In this document: piece after piece, positions 36,414-44,944 of the stretch | Position numbering within the stretch: position 1 is the stretch's first letter | Layout of the letters: the number at the start of each line of letters is the position of its first letter | DNA from: Emcibacteraceae bacterium | Lineage (GTDB): Bacteria > Pseudomonadota > Alphaproteobacteria > Sphingomonadales > Emcibacteraceae | Assembly: GCA_041396985.1 (NCBI GenBank) | Contig: JAWKXO010000002.1 | Location: 569,501-633,500, forward strand | Reading direction: 5' to 3' | DNA: 64,000 nucleotides | Program-made: the position numbers and the translations under genes | Notes under the pieces: generated by a model | Told to the model about the DNA's origin: nothing | Database searches by the model: none | The model's input: only the letters and a program-made list of their open reading frames with translations

Positions 36414-39104
36414 ATGGATGATTTGCTGAATGAGTTTTTAACGGAAACATTCGAAAGTATTGAAGTTGTAGACTTGGAGTTGGTCGAGCTTGAAAAAGAT
36501 CCCAACAATAAGTCTGTTCTGGATAATATCTTTAGATTGGTACATACGATCAAAGGAACCTGTGGCTTTCTGGGTCTTCCCCGTCTTGAGGCAGTGGCCC
36601 ATTCAGGAGAGAATGTACTAGGAAAATTTCGTGATGGCGAAATGAAGGTTACCCCGGAAGCGGTTACCCTGATTTTGAGCGCGCTTGACCGCATTAAAGA
36701 AATTCTCGTGGGTCTTGAGCAAAATCAGGAAGAACCCGCAGGTGATGATAGCGAAATCATTAATCAACTGAATGCCATGGCTGAAGGCAAACTTCATCTT
36801 GTTGAAAAGACAGAAGTTACTGAAGAAGCATCTATTGAAGTTTCAGACGTAAGGCCGACAGTGCCGGGTGAAGTGACCCTTGATGAACTGGAAGCGGCAT
36901 TTCTGGCGGCACCAGGACCAGATGATGAAGACCCTGTTGAAGAGGCCGTCAATGACAGCATCCAGAAAACAGTGGCAGCAGAAAAAGTCAAAAATGAAGA
37001 CGTTGCCAAAGCAAACGGTTCTTCGAAAGAAGGCAGCATTGCAAATCAGTCAATCCGTGTAACAGTTGATGTCCTTGATAACCTGATGAACATGGTTAGT
37101 GAACTGGTTCTGACCAGAAACCAGTTGATGCAGATTTCCCGTCGTACAGGGGAAAGCGAATTTGAAATTCCGCTACAGCGCCTGAGCCAATGCACAACAG
37201 AGCTGCAGGAAGGTGTTATGAAAACACGTATGCAACCAATCGGAAATGCCTGGTCAAAGCTGCCTAGAATTATTCGTGATCTGCAGATGGAGCTTGGCAA
37301 AAAAATTGACCTCCAAATGCTCGGTGCAGAAACTGAACTTGATCGTCAGGTTTTGGAACTGATTAAAGATCCACTAACACACATGATCAGAAATTCTGCG
37401 GATCATGGAATTGAAAAAATTGAAGACCGTATTGCCGCCGGTAAAAAGGAGACAGGGACTATTCGTCTTAATGCTTTTCATGAAGGCGGCCAGATTATTA
37501 TTGAAATATCGGACGATGGTGCCGGATTATCAGTTGAGAAATTGAAGGCAAAGGCCCTTTCAAACGGTCTTGCGAGCGAAGAGGAGCTCGCTGAAATGTC
37601 TGATCAGCAGATTCAGCGCTTCATCTTCCATGCAGGGTTCTCGACGGCTGCAAAAGTAACAAGCGTCTCTGGCCGTGGTGTCGGTATGGATGTTGTCCGC
37701 AGCAATATTGAGAAAATCGGAGGTGCGATTGAGCTTAAATCCACCGAAGGAAAAGGAACAACTTTCCTAATTAAGATACCATTGACCCTTGCAATCGTTT
37801 CTGCCCTTATTGTTGAGTCCGGTACCGAAAGATTTGCCATCCCGCAAATTAGTGTTCTGGAACTGGTCAGGGCATCGGGGGATTCAAACCATAAAATTGA
37901 GTATATTAATGCTACGCCAGTATTAAGGCTGCGTGATCGATTATTACCACTTCTCCATTTAAATAAAATCCTTGGATTTGAAGAGGGGGACAAGGTGGAT
38001 GCGAACAGTCTGCGTGAAGATTTCATCATTATTACACAGGTTGGGGATTTCACATTCGGGATCGTTGTTGACCGTGTATTTGATACAGAAGAAATCGTCG
38101 TGAAACCCGTGGCACCAATTCTACGTGATTTAAATGTTTTCTCCGGCAACACAATATTGGGAGACGGGACCGTTATTATGATTCTTGATCCAAATGGCAT
38201 TGCCAGTGAAGCAAATGAAGCGATGTCGGAACTTTCTGACCAGCGGGCTGAGCAGGAGGAAGACGTGTCTAGGTCTACATTTGATGACAAAGAAGCAATT
38301 CTTCTGTTCCGGGCCGGTGGTGACACCAAACGGGCTGTTCCGCTTTCACTTGTGTCACGACTTGAGGAAATTGACGTCAGCAAGATTGAAATTTCGGAAG
38401 GCACTAAAATGGTTCAGTATCGTGGAAAACTTATGCCTCTGGTTCTGATCAATGACAAATATGATATCAAATCTGAAGGTCGCCAGCCTATGCTGGTATT
38501 TACAGATGATGATAAGGCAATGGGCATCATTGTCGATGAAATATCAGATATTAAGGAAGATTCCATAAAAGTTGAGTTAAGTTCAAAAGCCATTGGACAG
38601 CTTGGCACGGCTATTATTGATGGAGTTGCTACCGAAGTAATAGATATCGCCTATTATTTTGAAAGAACGTTTAATAATTGGCAAATGGGGATGGACTCCA
38701 TTCAGGTTGAAGTCAAATCGAAACGTAAGAATATCCTTATCGTTGATGACAGCACATTCTTCTTAAATCTTTTAAAACCCCTTTTAACAGCGGCTGGCTA
38801 TAACGTCACTATTGCAAGCACAGCCACAGAAGCTCTTAAGTTAAGAGAAAAAGGTTTAGATTTTGATCTTATTATTAGTGACATTGATATGCCGGAAATG
38901 AACGGTTTTGAATTTGCTGAAGAGGTAAGAGAAAGCGGAATCTGGCGGGAAACGCCTCTGGTTGCTCTTTCTGCAAACAGTTCACAATCAAGGTTTGAAA
39001 AAGGCCGTGAGGTTGGTTTTGATAACTATGTTGAAAAACTTGACCGTGACACGCTCTTAAAGGCAATTGAAGAGCAAATCAGCAACCATGAAACTGCAGC
39101 ATAA
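36414..39104 (+). CDS. cheA: Hybrid chemotaxis histidine kinase CheA with C-terminal receiver
   Basis: Central kinase of chemotaxis. The 896-aa layout is HPt (1-105, His44 in RLVHTIKGTCGF), an acidic linker (105-210) without a clear P2, and a dimerisation helix pair (about 212-280). The ATPase follows (about 285-455: HMIRNSADHGIE with Asn327, SDDGAGL, SGRGVGMDVV). A CheW-like domain comes next (about 456-600), then a second diverged CheW-like segment (about 625-750). A receiver domain closes it (772-890, Asp778/Asp779, phospho-site Asp823, Lys875). The receiver is an extra output or phosphate sink, as in FrzE-like kinases. First gene of the cheAWYBR run. Confidence 0.94.
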   Translation: MDDLLNEFLTETFESIEVVDLELVELEKDPNNKSVLDNIFRLVHTIKGTCGFLGLPRLEAVAHSGENVLGKFRDGEMKVTPEAVTLILSALDRIKEILVGLEQNQEEPAGDDSEIINQLNAMAEGKLHLVEKTEVTEEASIEVSDVRPTVPGEVTLDELEAAFLAAPGPDDEDPVEEAVNDSIQKTVAAEKVKNEDVAKANGSSKEGSIANQSIRVTVDVLDNLMNMVSELVLTRNQLMQISRRTGESEFEIPLQRLSQCTTELQEGVMKTRMQPIGNAWSKLPRIIRDLQMELGKKIDLQMLGAETELDRQVLELIKDPLTHMIRNSADHGIEKIEDRIAAGKKETGTIRLNAFHEGGQIIIEISDDGAGLSVEKLKAKALSNGLASEEELAEMSDQQIQRFIFHAGFSTAAKVTSVSGRGVGMDVVRSNIEKIGGAIELKSTEGKGTTFLIKIPLTLAIVSALIVESGTERFAIPQISVLELVRASGDSNHKIEYINATPVLRLRDRLLPLLHLNKILGFEEGDKVDANSLREDFIIITQVGDFTFGIVVDRVFDTEEIVVKPVAPILRDLNVFSGNTILGDGTVIMILDPNGIASEANEAMSELSDQRAEQEEDVSRSTFDDKEAILLFRAGGDTKRAVPLSLVSRLEEIDVSKIEISEGTKMVQYRGKLMPLVLINDKYDIKSEGRQPMLVFTDDDKAMGIIVDEISDIKEDSIKVELSSKAIGQLGTAIIDGVATEVIDIAYYFERTFNNWQMGMDSIQVEVKSKRKNILIVDDSTFFLNLLKPLLTAAGYNVTIASTATEALKLREKGLDFDLIISDIDMPEMNGFEFAEEVRESGIWRETPLVALSANSSQSRFEKGREVGFDNYVEKLDRDTLLKAIEEQISNHETAA

Positions 39105-39136
39105 ATTTATAAAGCGGATTATTTGAAGGATTACTA

Positions 39137-39589
39137 ATGGAAAATCTGAATAAAAATGATTTTGTGACAATTTGGCTTGATGGTCAGATGTGTGGCATTC
39201 CTGTGCTGGAAGTTCATGACGTTTTATCGAAACAGACAATTACAAAAGTACCAAAATCACCAGTTGCCGTCGCCGGCGTGTTAAACCTTCGTGGGCAGAT
39301 CGTCACCGCTATCGATTTAAGGAAGCGCCTTAAACTTAAAGACCGTGATGAAGGTATGGAAGAAATGAATGTGGTCGTCGAGTATCAGAAAGAACCATAC
39401 AGTCTGATAATAGACAGCGTTGGGGATGTTCTCTCCCTTTCAGAGGAAGCATTTGAAAGAAATCCGGTAACACTTGAACCACACTGGCAAAGTGTTTCCA
39501 ACGGCATCTTCAGGCTGGAAAATGAACTTCTGGTTATTCTGGATATCGAGAAACTCCTGACCCTGGATGAAAATAAGGTTGCGGCATAA
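39137..39589 (+). CDS. cheW: Chemotaxis coupling protein CheW
   Basis: Scaffold joining receptors to CheA. The 150-aa single-domain protein has FVTIWLDGQMCGIPVLEVHDVL, ITKVPKSPVAVAGVLNLRGQIVTAIDLRKRL and PYSLIIDSVGDVLSL, the usual two-subdomain SH3-like pattern with the NLRG hairpin. GAAGGA precedes the ATG. It lies 32 bp after cheA. Confidence 0.94.
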   Translation: MENLNKNDFVTIWLDGQMCGIPVLEVHDVLSKQTITKVPKSPVAVAGVLNLRGQIVTAIDLRKRLKLKDRDEGMEEMNVVVEYQKEPYSLIIDSVGDVLSLSEEAFERNPVTLEPHWQSVSNGIFRLENELLVILDIEKLLTLDENKVAA

Positions 39590-39639
39590 AGGTTCAGTAA
39601 AAAGGGTGTGAACCACGGAAAACAAGTTGGAATTAAAAA

Positions 39640-40005
39640 ATGAAATCATGTCTTGTAGTCGATGATTCTAAAATCATTAGAAAAGTTGCCAGAAGAATTC
39701 TTGAAGAACTGGATTTTGATATCCAGGAAGCGGTTGATGGTCAGGATGCTTTGGAATTATGTAAAAATTCCATGCCGGATGTCGTTTTGCTGGATTGGAA
39801 TATGCCGGTAATGAATGGTCTGGATTTTCTAAAAGCACTCCGTAAAACCGAAGGGGGGACCTCACCTGTAGTTGTTTTCTGTACAACTGAAAATGACATG
39901 TCCCATATCAGCGCTGCAATTTCTGCCGGAGCAGACGAATATATCATGAAGCCATTTGATCGGGAGATTATTGAATCGAAATTCGTTCAGGTTGGATTAT
40001 TATAA
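39640..40005 (+). CDS. cheY: Chemotaxis response regulator CheY
   Basis: Single receiver domain that carries phosphate to the flagellar switch (FliM/FliN). The 121-aa protein has Asp8/Asp9, phospho-acceptor Asp52 in LLDWNMPVMNG, Thr82/Thr83 and Lys104 in MKPFD, all in register. No output domain. The stop is one base before the GTG start assigned to cheB. Confidence 0.94.
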   Translation: MKSCLVVDDSKIIRKVARRILEELDFDIQEAVDGQDALELCKNSMPDVVLLDWNMPVMNGLDFLKALRKTEGGTSPVVVFCTTENDMSHISAAISAGADEYIMKPFDREIIESKFVQVGLL

Positions 40006-40006
40006 A

Positions 40007-41164
40007 GTGAGCAGTATTCCATTGGAAAATAACAGAGGGTATAAAAAACCGGTAGGGGCCAGCCCTTATCGTGTAATGCTTGTTGATGATTCATCTGTGA
40101 TCAGAGGACTGATGTCCCGTTGGTTAGGGGCTGATCCTGCCATTGAAATTGTGGCCAGTGCTTCGAACGGCCAGGTTGCCCTGAATACATTAGAGCGGGC
40201 GGATCCGGAGATAATCGTTCTTGATATTGAAATGCCAGTTATGGATGGTCTGACAGCTTTGCCAAAATTACTATCCATCAAGCCGGATGTTCAGGTCGTT
40301 ATGTCGTCTACATTGACCGTTCAAAATGCGAAAGTAAGTCTTCAGGCAATGTCATTGGGGGCTGCTGACTATGTTCCAAAGCCAACCACAAATAGGGACG
40401 TGATTACATCGCAGTCTTTTCAGGTGGAAATCATTGAGAAGATTAAAAGCCTGGCAGAAGCAAAAAGAAAACAATTAGGGTTACCACTTTTTAAAGCAGA
40501 ACGGGAAACCCTGCTAACGGCCGAAAAGAAGATTAATAACCCACAGATTGTCAAAATTTCAAAAACGGTTAAATCTTCTTCGGTTAAGCCAAAAATTATA
40601 GGTGTAGGCAGTTCCACAGGTGGACCGCAGGCACTTATGGAATTTGTAAATGGTATCAAAGACAAACTGACATTGCCAGTGGTCGTAACGCAACATATGC
40701 CACCGTCTTTTACAAAAATTCTGGCGGGCCATTTAGCCCGTTCGACTGGGCTGACGTGTGAAGAAGCTGAAGATGGAATGGAACTTGTGGGGGGACGCGT
40801 TTATATCGCCCCTGGGAACTACCATTTGACGGTTACTGAAAAGGCAGGAAAATATTATATAAAGTTAAATCAGGATTCGCCTGAAAATTTCTGTCGACCT
40901 GCCGTTGACCCTATGTTTAGAAGCCTGTCGCAGGTATTTGGTCCGGCTGTTTTAGGGGTTATCCTTACCGGAATGGGGCATGATGGCCTTGCCGGAAGCA
41001 TGAAGATTGTGGAAGGTGGCGGTACAATACTTGCACAGGATGAAGCGACAAGCGTGGTCTGGGGTATGCCGGGTGCTGTCAGCGAAGCTGGTTTATGTAA
41101 TGCCGTATTACCGCTAAGGGAATTGGCAGGAAAAGTTAATAATCTTGTAATGGGGGGCAGATGA
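40007..41164 (+). CDS. cheB: Chemotaxis methylesterase CheB
   Basis: Removes methyl groups from chemoreceptors for adaptation. The frame is open back into cheY. I take the GTG one base after the cheY stop, giving 385 aa with about 20 extra residues before the receiver domain. An ATG at 40075 would start too close to the first strand. Receiver: LVDDSS (Asp27/Asp28) and Asp73 in VLDIEMPVMDG. Esterase: catalytic Ser in GVGSSTGGPQAL, His in VTQHMPPSFT and Asp in LTGMGHDGLAG. The stop overlaps the cheR start (ATGA). Confidence 0.93.
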   Translation: MSSIPLENNRGYKKPVGASPYRVMLVDDSSVIRGLMSRWLGADPAIEIVASASNGQVALNTLERADPEIIVLDIEMPVMDGLTALPKLLSIKPDVQVVMSSTLTVQNAKVSLQAMSLGAADYVPKPTTNRDVITSQSFQVEIIEKIKSLAEAKRKQLGLPLFKAERETLLTAEKKINNPQIVKISKTVKSSSVKPKIIGVGSSTGGPQALMEFVNGIKDKLTLPVVVTQHMPPSFTKILAGHLARSTGLTCEEAEDGMELVGGRVYIAPGNYHLTVTEKAGKYYIKLNQDSPENFCRPAVDPMFRSLSQVFGPAVLGVILTGMGHDGLAGSMKIVEGGGTILAQDEATSVVWGMPGAVSEAGLCNAVLPLRELAGKVNNLVMGGR

Positions 41165-42012
41165 TGAAATCAGAAGATTTTGAACTAATCAGTGGTCTGC
41201 TCAAACAACGGTCCGGTCTTATTCTGCCTAAAGATAAAGTTTATCTTCTGGAAAGCAGGCTGACACCAATAGCACACAGGCGTGGCCTGGACTCTCTTGA
41301 TGAACTGGTCAGTGAAGTACGTCTTAAACGAAAAGAAGATTTGCTTACTGAAATTACAGAAGCAATGACAACGAATGAATCATTTTTCTTTCGAGACAAT
41401 AAACCCTTTGATTTATTTAAAGAGTCTGTATTGCCGCAGCTTTTGGAAAGTCGTGCATCAAAGAAAAAAATACGCATCTGGTGTGCCGCTGCCTCAACCG
41501 GTCAGGAGCCATATTCCCTGGCAATTATTTTAAAAGAATTATCTGCAAAACTGGTTGGCTGGAATATAGAAATTATTGGTACCGATATTTCGCAGAAAGT
41601 TCTTGATAAGGCAAAAATGGGATTATTTTCACAGTTTGAAGTTCAACGCGGCCTGCCTATTCAACTGCTCATAAAATACTTCAATCAGGTTGGGGAACTT
41701 TGGCAGATTTCTGAAGATATCAGAAATATGGTCAGCTATCGTAAATTTAATCTTCTTGATCCATATACCCTTCTTGGGTCGTTTGATGTAATTTTTTGCA
41801 GAAATGTTCTTATTTATTTTGATCAGCAGACCAAAACGGAGGTTTTGGAAAAAATGAGAAAGCTGCTCCCCAATGATGGAACATTGTTCCTGGGTGCGGC
41901 TGAAACCGTACTCGGCATAACGGACAAATTTAAACCTGTGCAGGGTCAACGCGGGCTTTATTCAACCGCAGATGCCAGCACAGAAGTTATTGGAAAATTA
42001 CGCGCTGTCTAG
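41161..42012 (+). CDS. cheR: Chemoreceptor methyltransferase CheR
   Basis: SAM-dependent methylation of receptor glutamates. The 283-aa protein has an N-terminal helical domain (residues 1-75) and the catalytic domain with TEAMTTNESFFFRDNKPFDLF, IRIWCAAASTGQEPYSLAI (SAM site), EIIGTDIS and FDVIFCRNVLIYFD. The start overlaps the cheB stop in ATGA. It ends the che operon; a hairpin follows 18 bp later. Confidence 0.95.
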   Translation: MMKSEDFELISGLLKQRSGLILPKDKVYLLESRLTPIAHRRGLDSLDELVSEVRLKRKEDLLTEITEAMTTNESFFFRDNKPFDLFKESVLPQLLESRASKKKIRIWCAAASTGQEPYSLAIILKELSAKLVGWNIEIIGTDISQKVLDKAKMGLFSQFEVQRGLPIQLLIKYFNQVGELWQISEDIRNMVSYRKFNLLDPYTLLGSFDVIFCRNVLIYFDQQTKTEVLEKMRKLLPNDGTLFLGAAETVLGITDKFKPVQGQRGLYSTADASTEVIGKLRAV

Positions 42013-42029
42013 AAAATCCAAAAAAATAA

Positions 42030-42062
42030 AAAGAGCTAACCTTTACAATGAGTTAGCTCTTT
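42030..42062. terminator. Bidirectional terminator between cheR and ctrA
   Basis: AAAGAGCTAAC and GTTAGCTCTTT form an 11-bp stem around an 11-nt loop. The flanks are A-rich on the left and T-rich on the right, so it can end both the che transcript and, with a longer T run on the minus strand, the ctrA transcript. Confidence 0.85.
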
Positions 42063-42089
42063 TCTATTTATGATTTTAATAAATAACTA

Positions 42090-42797
42090 TTAGCCTGCAG
42101 CGGCGATTGAAGAGCCGTTGTCTTCATCAGGATCGCGAAGAACATATCCACGTCCCCAAACAGTTTCAATATAATTCTCACCACTGATGGACGCCAGTTT
42201 TTTGCGGAGTTTACAAATAAACACATCGATAATTTTAAGCTCAGGCTCGTCCATTCCGCCATAAAGGTGGTTTAAGAACATTTCTTTTGTAAGAGTTGTT
42301 GTTTTGCGTAAGGAAAGAAGCTCAAGCATAGCATATTCTTTTCCTGTAAGATGAACGCGCTGACCATCAATTTCCACAGTTTTCTTATCAAGATTAACAG
42401 ACAGTTTTCCTGTTCTTATAATGGATTCTGCATGGCCTTTTGAGCGGCGGATAATGGCTTGAATTCTGGCGACAAGCTCTTCTTTATAAAATGGCTTTGT
42501 CAGATAATCGTCAGCACCAAAACCAAGACCCTTAACTTTATTTTCAAGTTCCACCATGCCGGAAAGAATAAGAATTGGTGTATTTACTTTTGAAAGACGT
42601 AATTTTTTAAGAACGTCATATCCGTGCATGTCAGGCAGATTCAGATCAAGTAGTATGATGTCATAATCATAAAGTTTTCCAAGATCTATTCCCTCTTCTC
42701 CCAAGTCAGTACTATAAATATTAAACCCCTCGGCTGAAAGCATCAGCTCAATGCTTTTTGATGTTGAAGGATCATCTTCTATGAGTAAAACCCGCAT
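42090..42797 (-). CDS. ctrA: Cell-cycle/motility response regulator CtrA
   Basis: OmpR-family master regulator phosphorylated through ChpT. The 235-aa protein starts MRVLLIEDDPSTSKSIELML (Asp8/Asp9). The phospho-site is Asp51 in ILLDLNLPDMHGYDVL and Lys is present in TKPFYKEELVARIQAIIRRSKGH. The winged-helix DNA-binding domain contains LTGKEYAMLELL, KEMFLNHLYGGMDEPELKIIDVFICKLRKKL and TVWGRGYVLRDP. The C-terminus ends -IAAAG rather than the -AA degron of Caulobacter CtrA. An AAGGA site precedes the ATG and three CtrA half-sites lie 26-67 bp upstream. It faces cheR and is divergent from fliI. Confidence 0.95.
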   Translation of the reverse strand: MRVLLIEDDPSTSKSIELMLSAEGFNIYSTDLGEEGIDLGKLYDYDIILLDLNLPDMHGYDVLKKLRLSKVNTPILILSGMVELENKVKGLGFGADDYLTKPFYKEELVARIQAIIRRSKGHAESIIRTGKLSVNLDKKTVEIDGQRVHLTGKEYAMLELLSLRKTTTLTKEMFLNHLYGGMDEPELKIIDVFICKLRKKLASISGENYIETVWGRGYVLRDPDEDNGSSIAAAG

Positions 42798-43132
42798 TTT
42801 TTAGGTTCCTTTCTTATTGTTATTAACCATTTCTTGGTTTTGTTAACCATTTAACGTTAACCATTCTTAACACAACTGGTTAATAAATTGTTACTAATAT
42901 CGAAATATCGGTTATTTCTGCACCTGATCTTAATGATTATTTAAATATAAGGGAGTAATGTTAATAAAATAAGTTATTGATAATAAATAATTATTTTGCA
43001 TTTTAATTGAAAATAAATTATAATAAATTACAATTAAATAAAGTTAATTTTTATTATAATAATTTGGATATTTTTGTAATTAATACTTATAATTTTCTTC
43101 TATTTGATAGAATCTAGGGACAATTTGATAAA
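42798..43132. promoter_or_regulatory. AT-rich ctrA-fliI divergent intergenic region
   Basis: This 335-bp gap between divergent ctrA and fliI has no ORF. The ctrA-proximal part carries three copies of TTAACCAT at 42823, 42843 and 42857 plus further TTAA words at 42851, 42867 and 42880, the known 8-mer CtrA recognition word. From about 42930 to 43110 the DNA is nearly all A and T. A single GANTC site (GAATC, 43110-43114), the CcrM methylation word, lies next to the fliI ribosome site AGGGA. Confidence 0.7.
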
Positions 43133-44479
43133 TTGCAGACACTCAAAACAGAAATAGAGCGAATCCAGTCAAACAAAATTTATGGCCGCGTTATGGGCAT
43201 ACAGGGGTTGCTTGTTGAAGTGGCTGGTGCACAGCGCAATATGAGTATTGGATCCCGTGTTAATATATTGTCCCGAACAGAACAGATTATTCCCTGCGAA
43301 GTTGTCGGCTTTAAAAGTGACCGGGCACTTCTAATGCCCTATTCAACACTTGAAGGGGTTGGTGTCGGCTGTAAAGCATTTATTGATAGCGATATTGCTC
43401 ACGTACATCCAAGTGATGCCTGGCTTGGCCGGGTGGTAAATGCTATGGGCGAGCCAATTGACGGCAAAGGGCCTATAAAATTTGGTCCTGTGGCCTATCC
43501 GGTAAAAAACACACCCCCACCCGCGCACTTGCGCGGCCGTGTCAGGGGGAAAATGGATCTGGGTGTGCGGTCAATTAATACCTTTGCTACCTGTTGCAAG
43601 GGGCAGCGAATGGGTATCTTTGCCGGGTCCGGTGTTGGTAAATCCATTTTACTGTCCATGTTTGCCAGATACACAGCGTCCGATATAACGGTGATTGGAC
43701 TGATCGGTGAACGGGGTCGGGAAGTGCAGGAATTTATTGAAGATGATCTCGGGGAAGAGGGACTAAAGAGAAGCGTGGTTGTCGTGGCGACATCCGATGA
43801 GACGGCACTGATGAGAAGGCAGGCGGCTTACCTTACATTGACGATCTGTGAATATTTCCGTGACCGTGGTAAAGATATTTTATGTCTGATGGACAGTGTG
43901 ACCAGATTTGCGATGGCCCAGCGGGAAATTGGACTTGCCGGAGGTGAGCCACCAGCGAGCAAAGGCTATACGCCGACCGTATTTTCAGAACTTCCAAAGC
44001 TTCTGGAGAGGGCAGGCCCTGGTATTAATGGCGGATCAATTACGGGTCTTTTTACAGTTCTGGTGGAAGGGGATGATCATAATGAGCCCGTTTCTGATGC
44101 TGTAAGGGGAATACTGGATGGTCATATTGTTCTTGACCGGGCTATCGCGGAAAGAGGACGATTTCCTGCTGTCAATATCTTAAGATCGGTAAGTCGGACT
44201 ATGCCAGGCTGTAATTCGGATGAGGAAAATCAGCTTTTATCTATGGCAAGAAAATATATTGCTGATTATAACGATATGGAAGAAATGATTCGTCTTGGGG
44301 CTTATCGGCCCGGAGCAAACCGGGAAATTGATGAAGCGATATATTTTCACCCGGAATTGGAGAATTTTCTATCTCAATCAAAAAATGAACAAAGTAATTT
44401 AGCTTCTGGATACGAGTTGTTAAGTAATATATTGCATAATCGTCCCCAGTTAGAGGATACTGGGCCGAAGAAAAAATGA
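43133..44479 (+). CDS. fliI: Flagellar export ATPase FliI
   Basis: Hexameric ATPase energising type III export of flagellar subunits. The 448-aa protein has the N-terminal beta-barrel (GRVMGIQGLLVEVAGAQRNMSIG), Walker A GIFAGSGVGKSILLSMFAR around residue 165-180, GLIGERGREVQEFIEDDL, Walker B-region ILCLMDSVTRFAMAQREIGLAGGEPPASKGYTPTVF. It ends with the small C-terminal domain. I keep the TTG start 12 bases after AGGGA; no ATG fits better within 50 bp. fliJ follows 39 bp later. Confidence 0.95.
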   Translation: MQTLKTEIERIQSNKIYGRVMGIQGLLVEVAGAQRNMSIGSRVNILSRTEQIIPCEVVGFKSDRALLMPYSTLEGVGVGCKAFIDSDIAHVHPSDAWLGRVVNAMGEPIDGKGPIKFGPVAYPVKNTPPPAHLRGRVRGKMDLGVRSINTFATCCKGQRMGIFAGSGVGKSILLSMFARYTASDITVIGLIGERGREVQEFIEDDLGEEGLKRSVVVVATSDETALMRRQAAYLTLTICEYFRDRGKDILCLMDSVTRFAMAQREIGLAGGEPPASKGYTPTVFSELPKLLERAGPGINGGSITGLFTVLVEGDDHNEPVSDAVRGILDGHIVLDRAIAERGRFPAVNILRSVSRTMPGCNSDEENQLLSMARKYIADYNDMEEMIRLGAYRPGANREIDEAIYFHPELENFLSQSKNEQSNLASGYELLSNILHNRPQLEDTGPKKK

Positions 44480-44518
44480 TACCCGGTAAAAGTTGGGTAT
44501 ACATAAAGAGTTAAGGTT

Positions 44519-44938
44519 ATGGCAAAAGGATTAAAAGGCATTATAAGGCTTCATAAGTGGCAGGTAGATGAAAAGCGCCGCCAGATTACCGAGCTTGAGG
44601 TAATGCGTGGTGAACTTTTGGAGAAACTCAATAAACTGATCAATGAACTTGAAAATGAAAAAGAGGCTTTTTCAAGATCAACGGTCGTCAGCATTAATTT
44701 TGCCAATTATGCCTCTTCCGTCATGAAACGTCGTGAAAATCTGGAGGCATCAGTTACGGAAATTGACGTCTCTATTGAAAATATGAAAGACGAGCTCTCG
44801 GAAGCGTTCAAAGAACTTAAAAAATATGAAATTGTTGAGCAGCGAGCACTTGAGCGTAAAAGACAGGAAGAGAAAAGACGGGAACAGGAGCGTCTTGATG
44901 AAATTTCCCTAAATATGTATCGAAGCAGCGCCAAGTAA
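44519..44938 (+). CDS. fliJ: Flagellar export chaperone-like FliJ
   Basis: Coiled-coil stalk that couples FliI to the export gate. The 139-aa product is nearly all charged helix: RLHKWQVDEKRRQITELEVMRGELLEKLNKLINELENE at the start and ALERKRQEEKRREQERLDEISL at the end, the two-stranded antiparallel coiled-coil pattern of FliJ. Sequence identity in this family is always low; position directly after fliI supports the call. The stop is 6 bp from the facing 107-aa gene. Confidence 0.82.
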   Translation: MAKGLKGIIRLHKWQVDEKRRQITELEVMRGELLEKLNKLINELENEKEAFSRSTVVSINFANYASSVMKRRENLEASVTEIDVSIENMKDELSEAFKELKKYEIVEQRALERKRQEEKRREQERLDEISLNMYRSSAK

Positions 44939-44944
44939 TATCGT

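Noticed and set aside
37613..38404. 263-codon open frame on the minus strand
   Set aside because: Antisense to the kinase region of cheA; Ser/Arg-rich shadow frame without domain signature or ribosome site.
42823..42884. Canonical TTAA-N7-TTAA CtrA box
   Set aside because: None of the TTAA words are 11 bp apart; only the TTAACCAT half-site form is supported.
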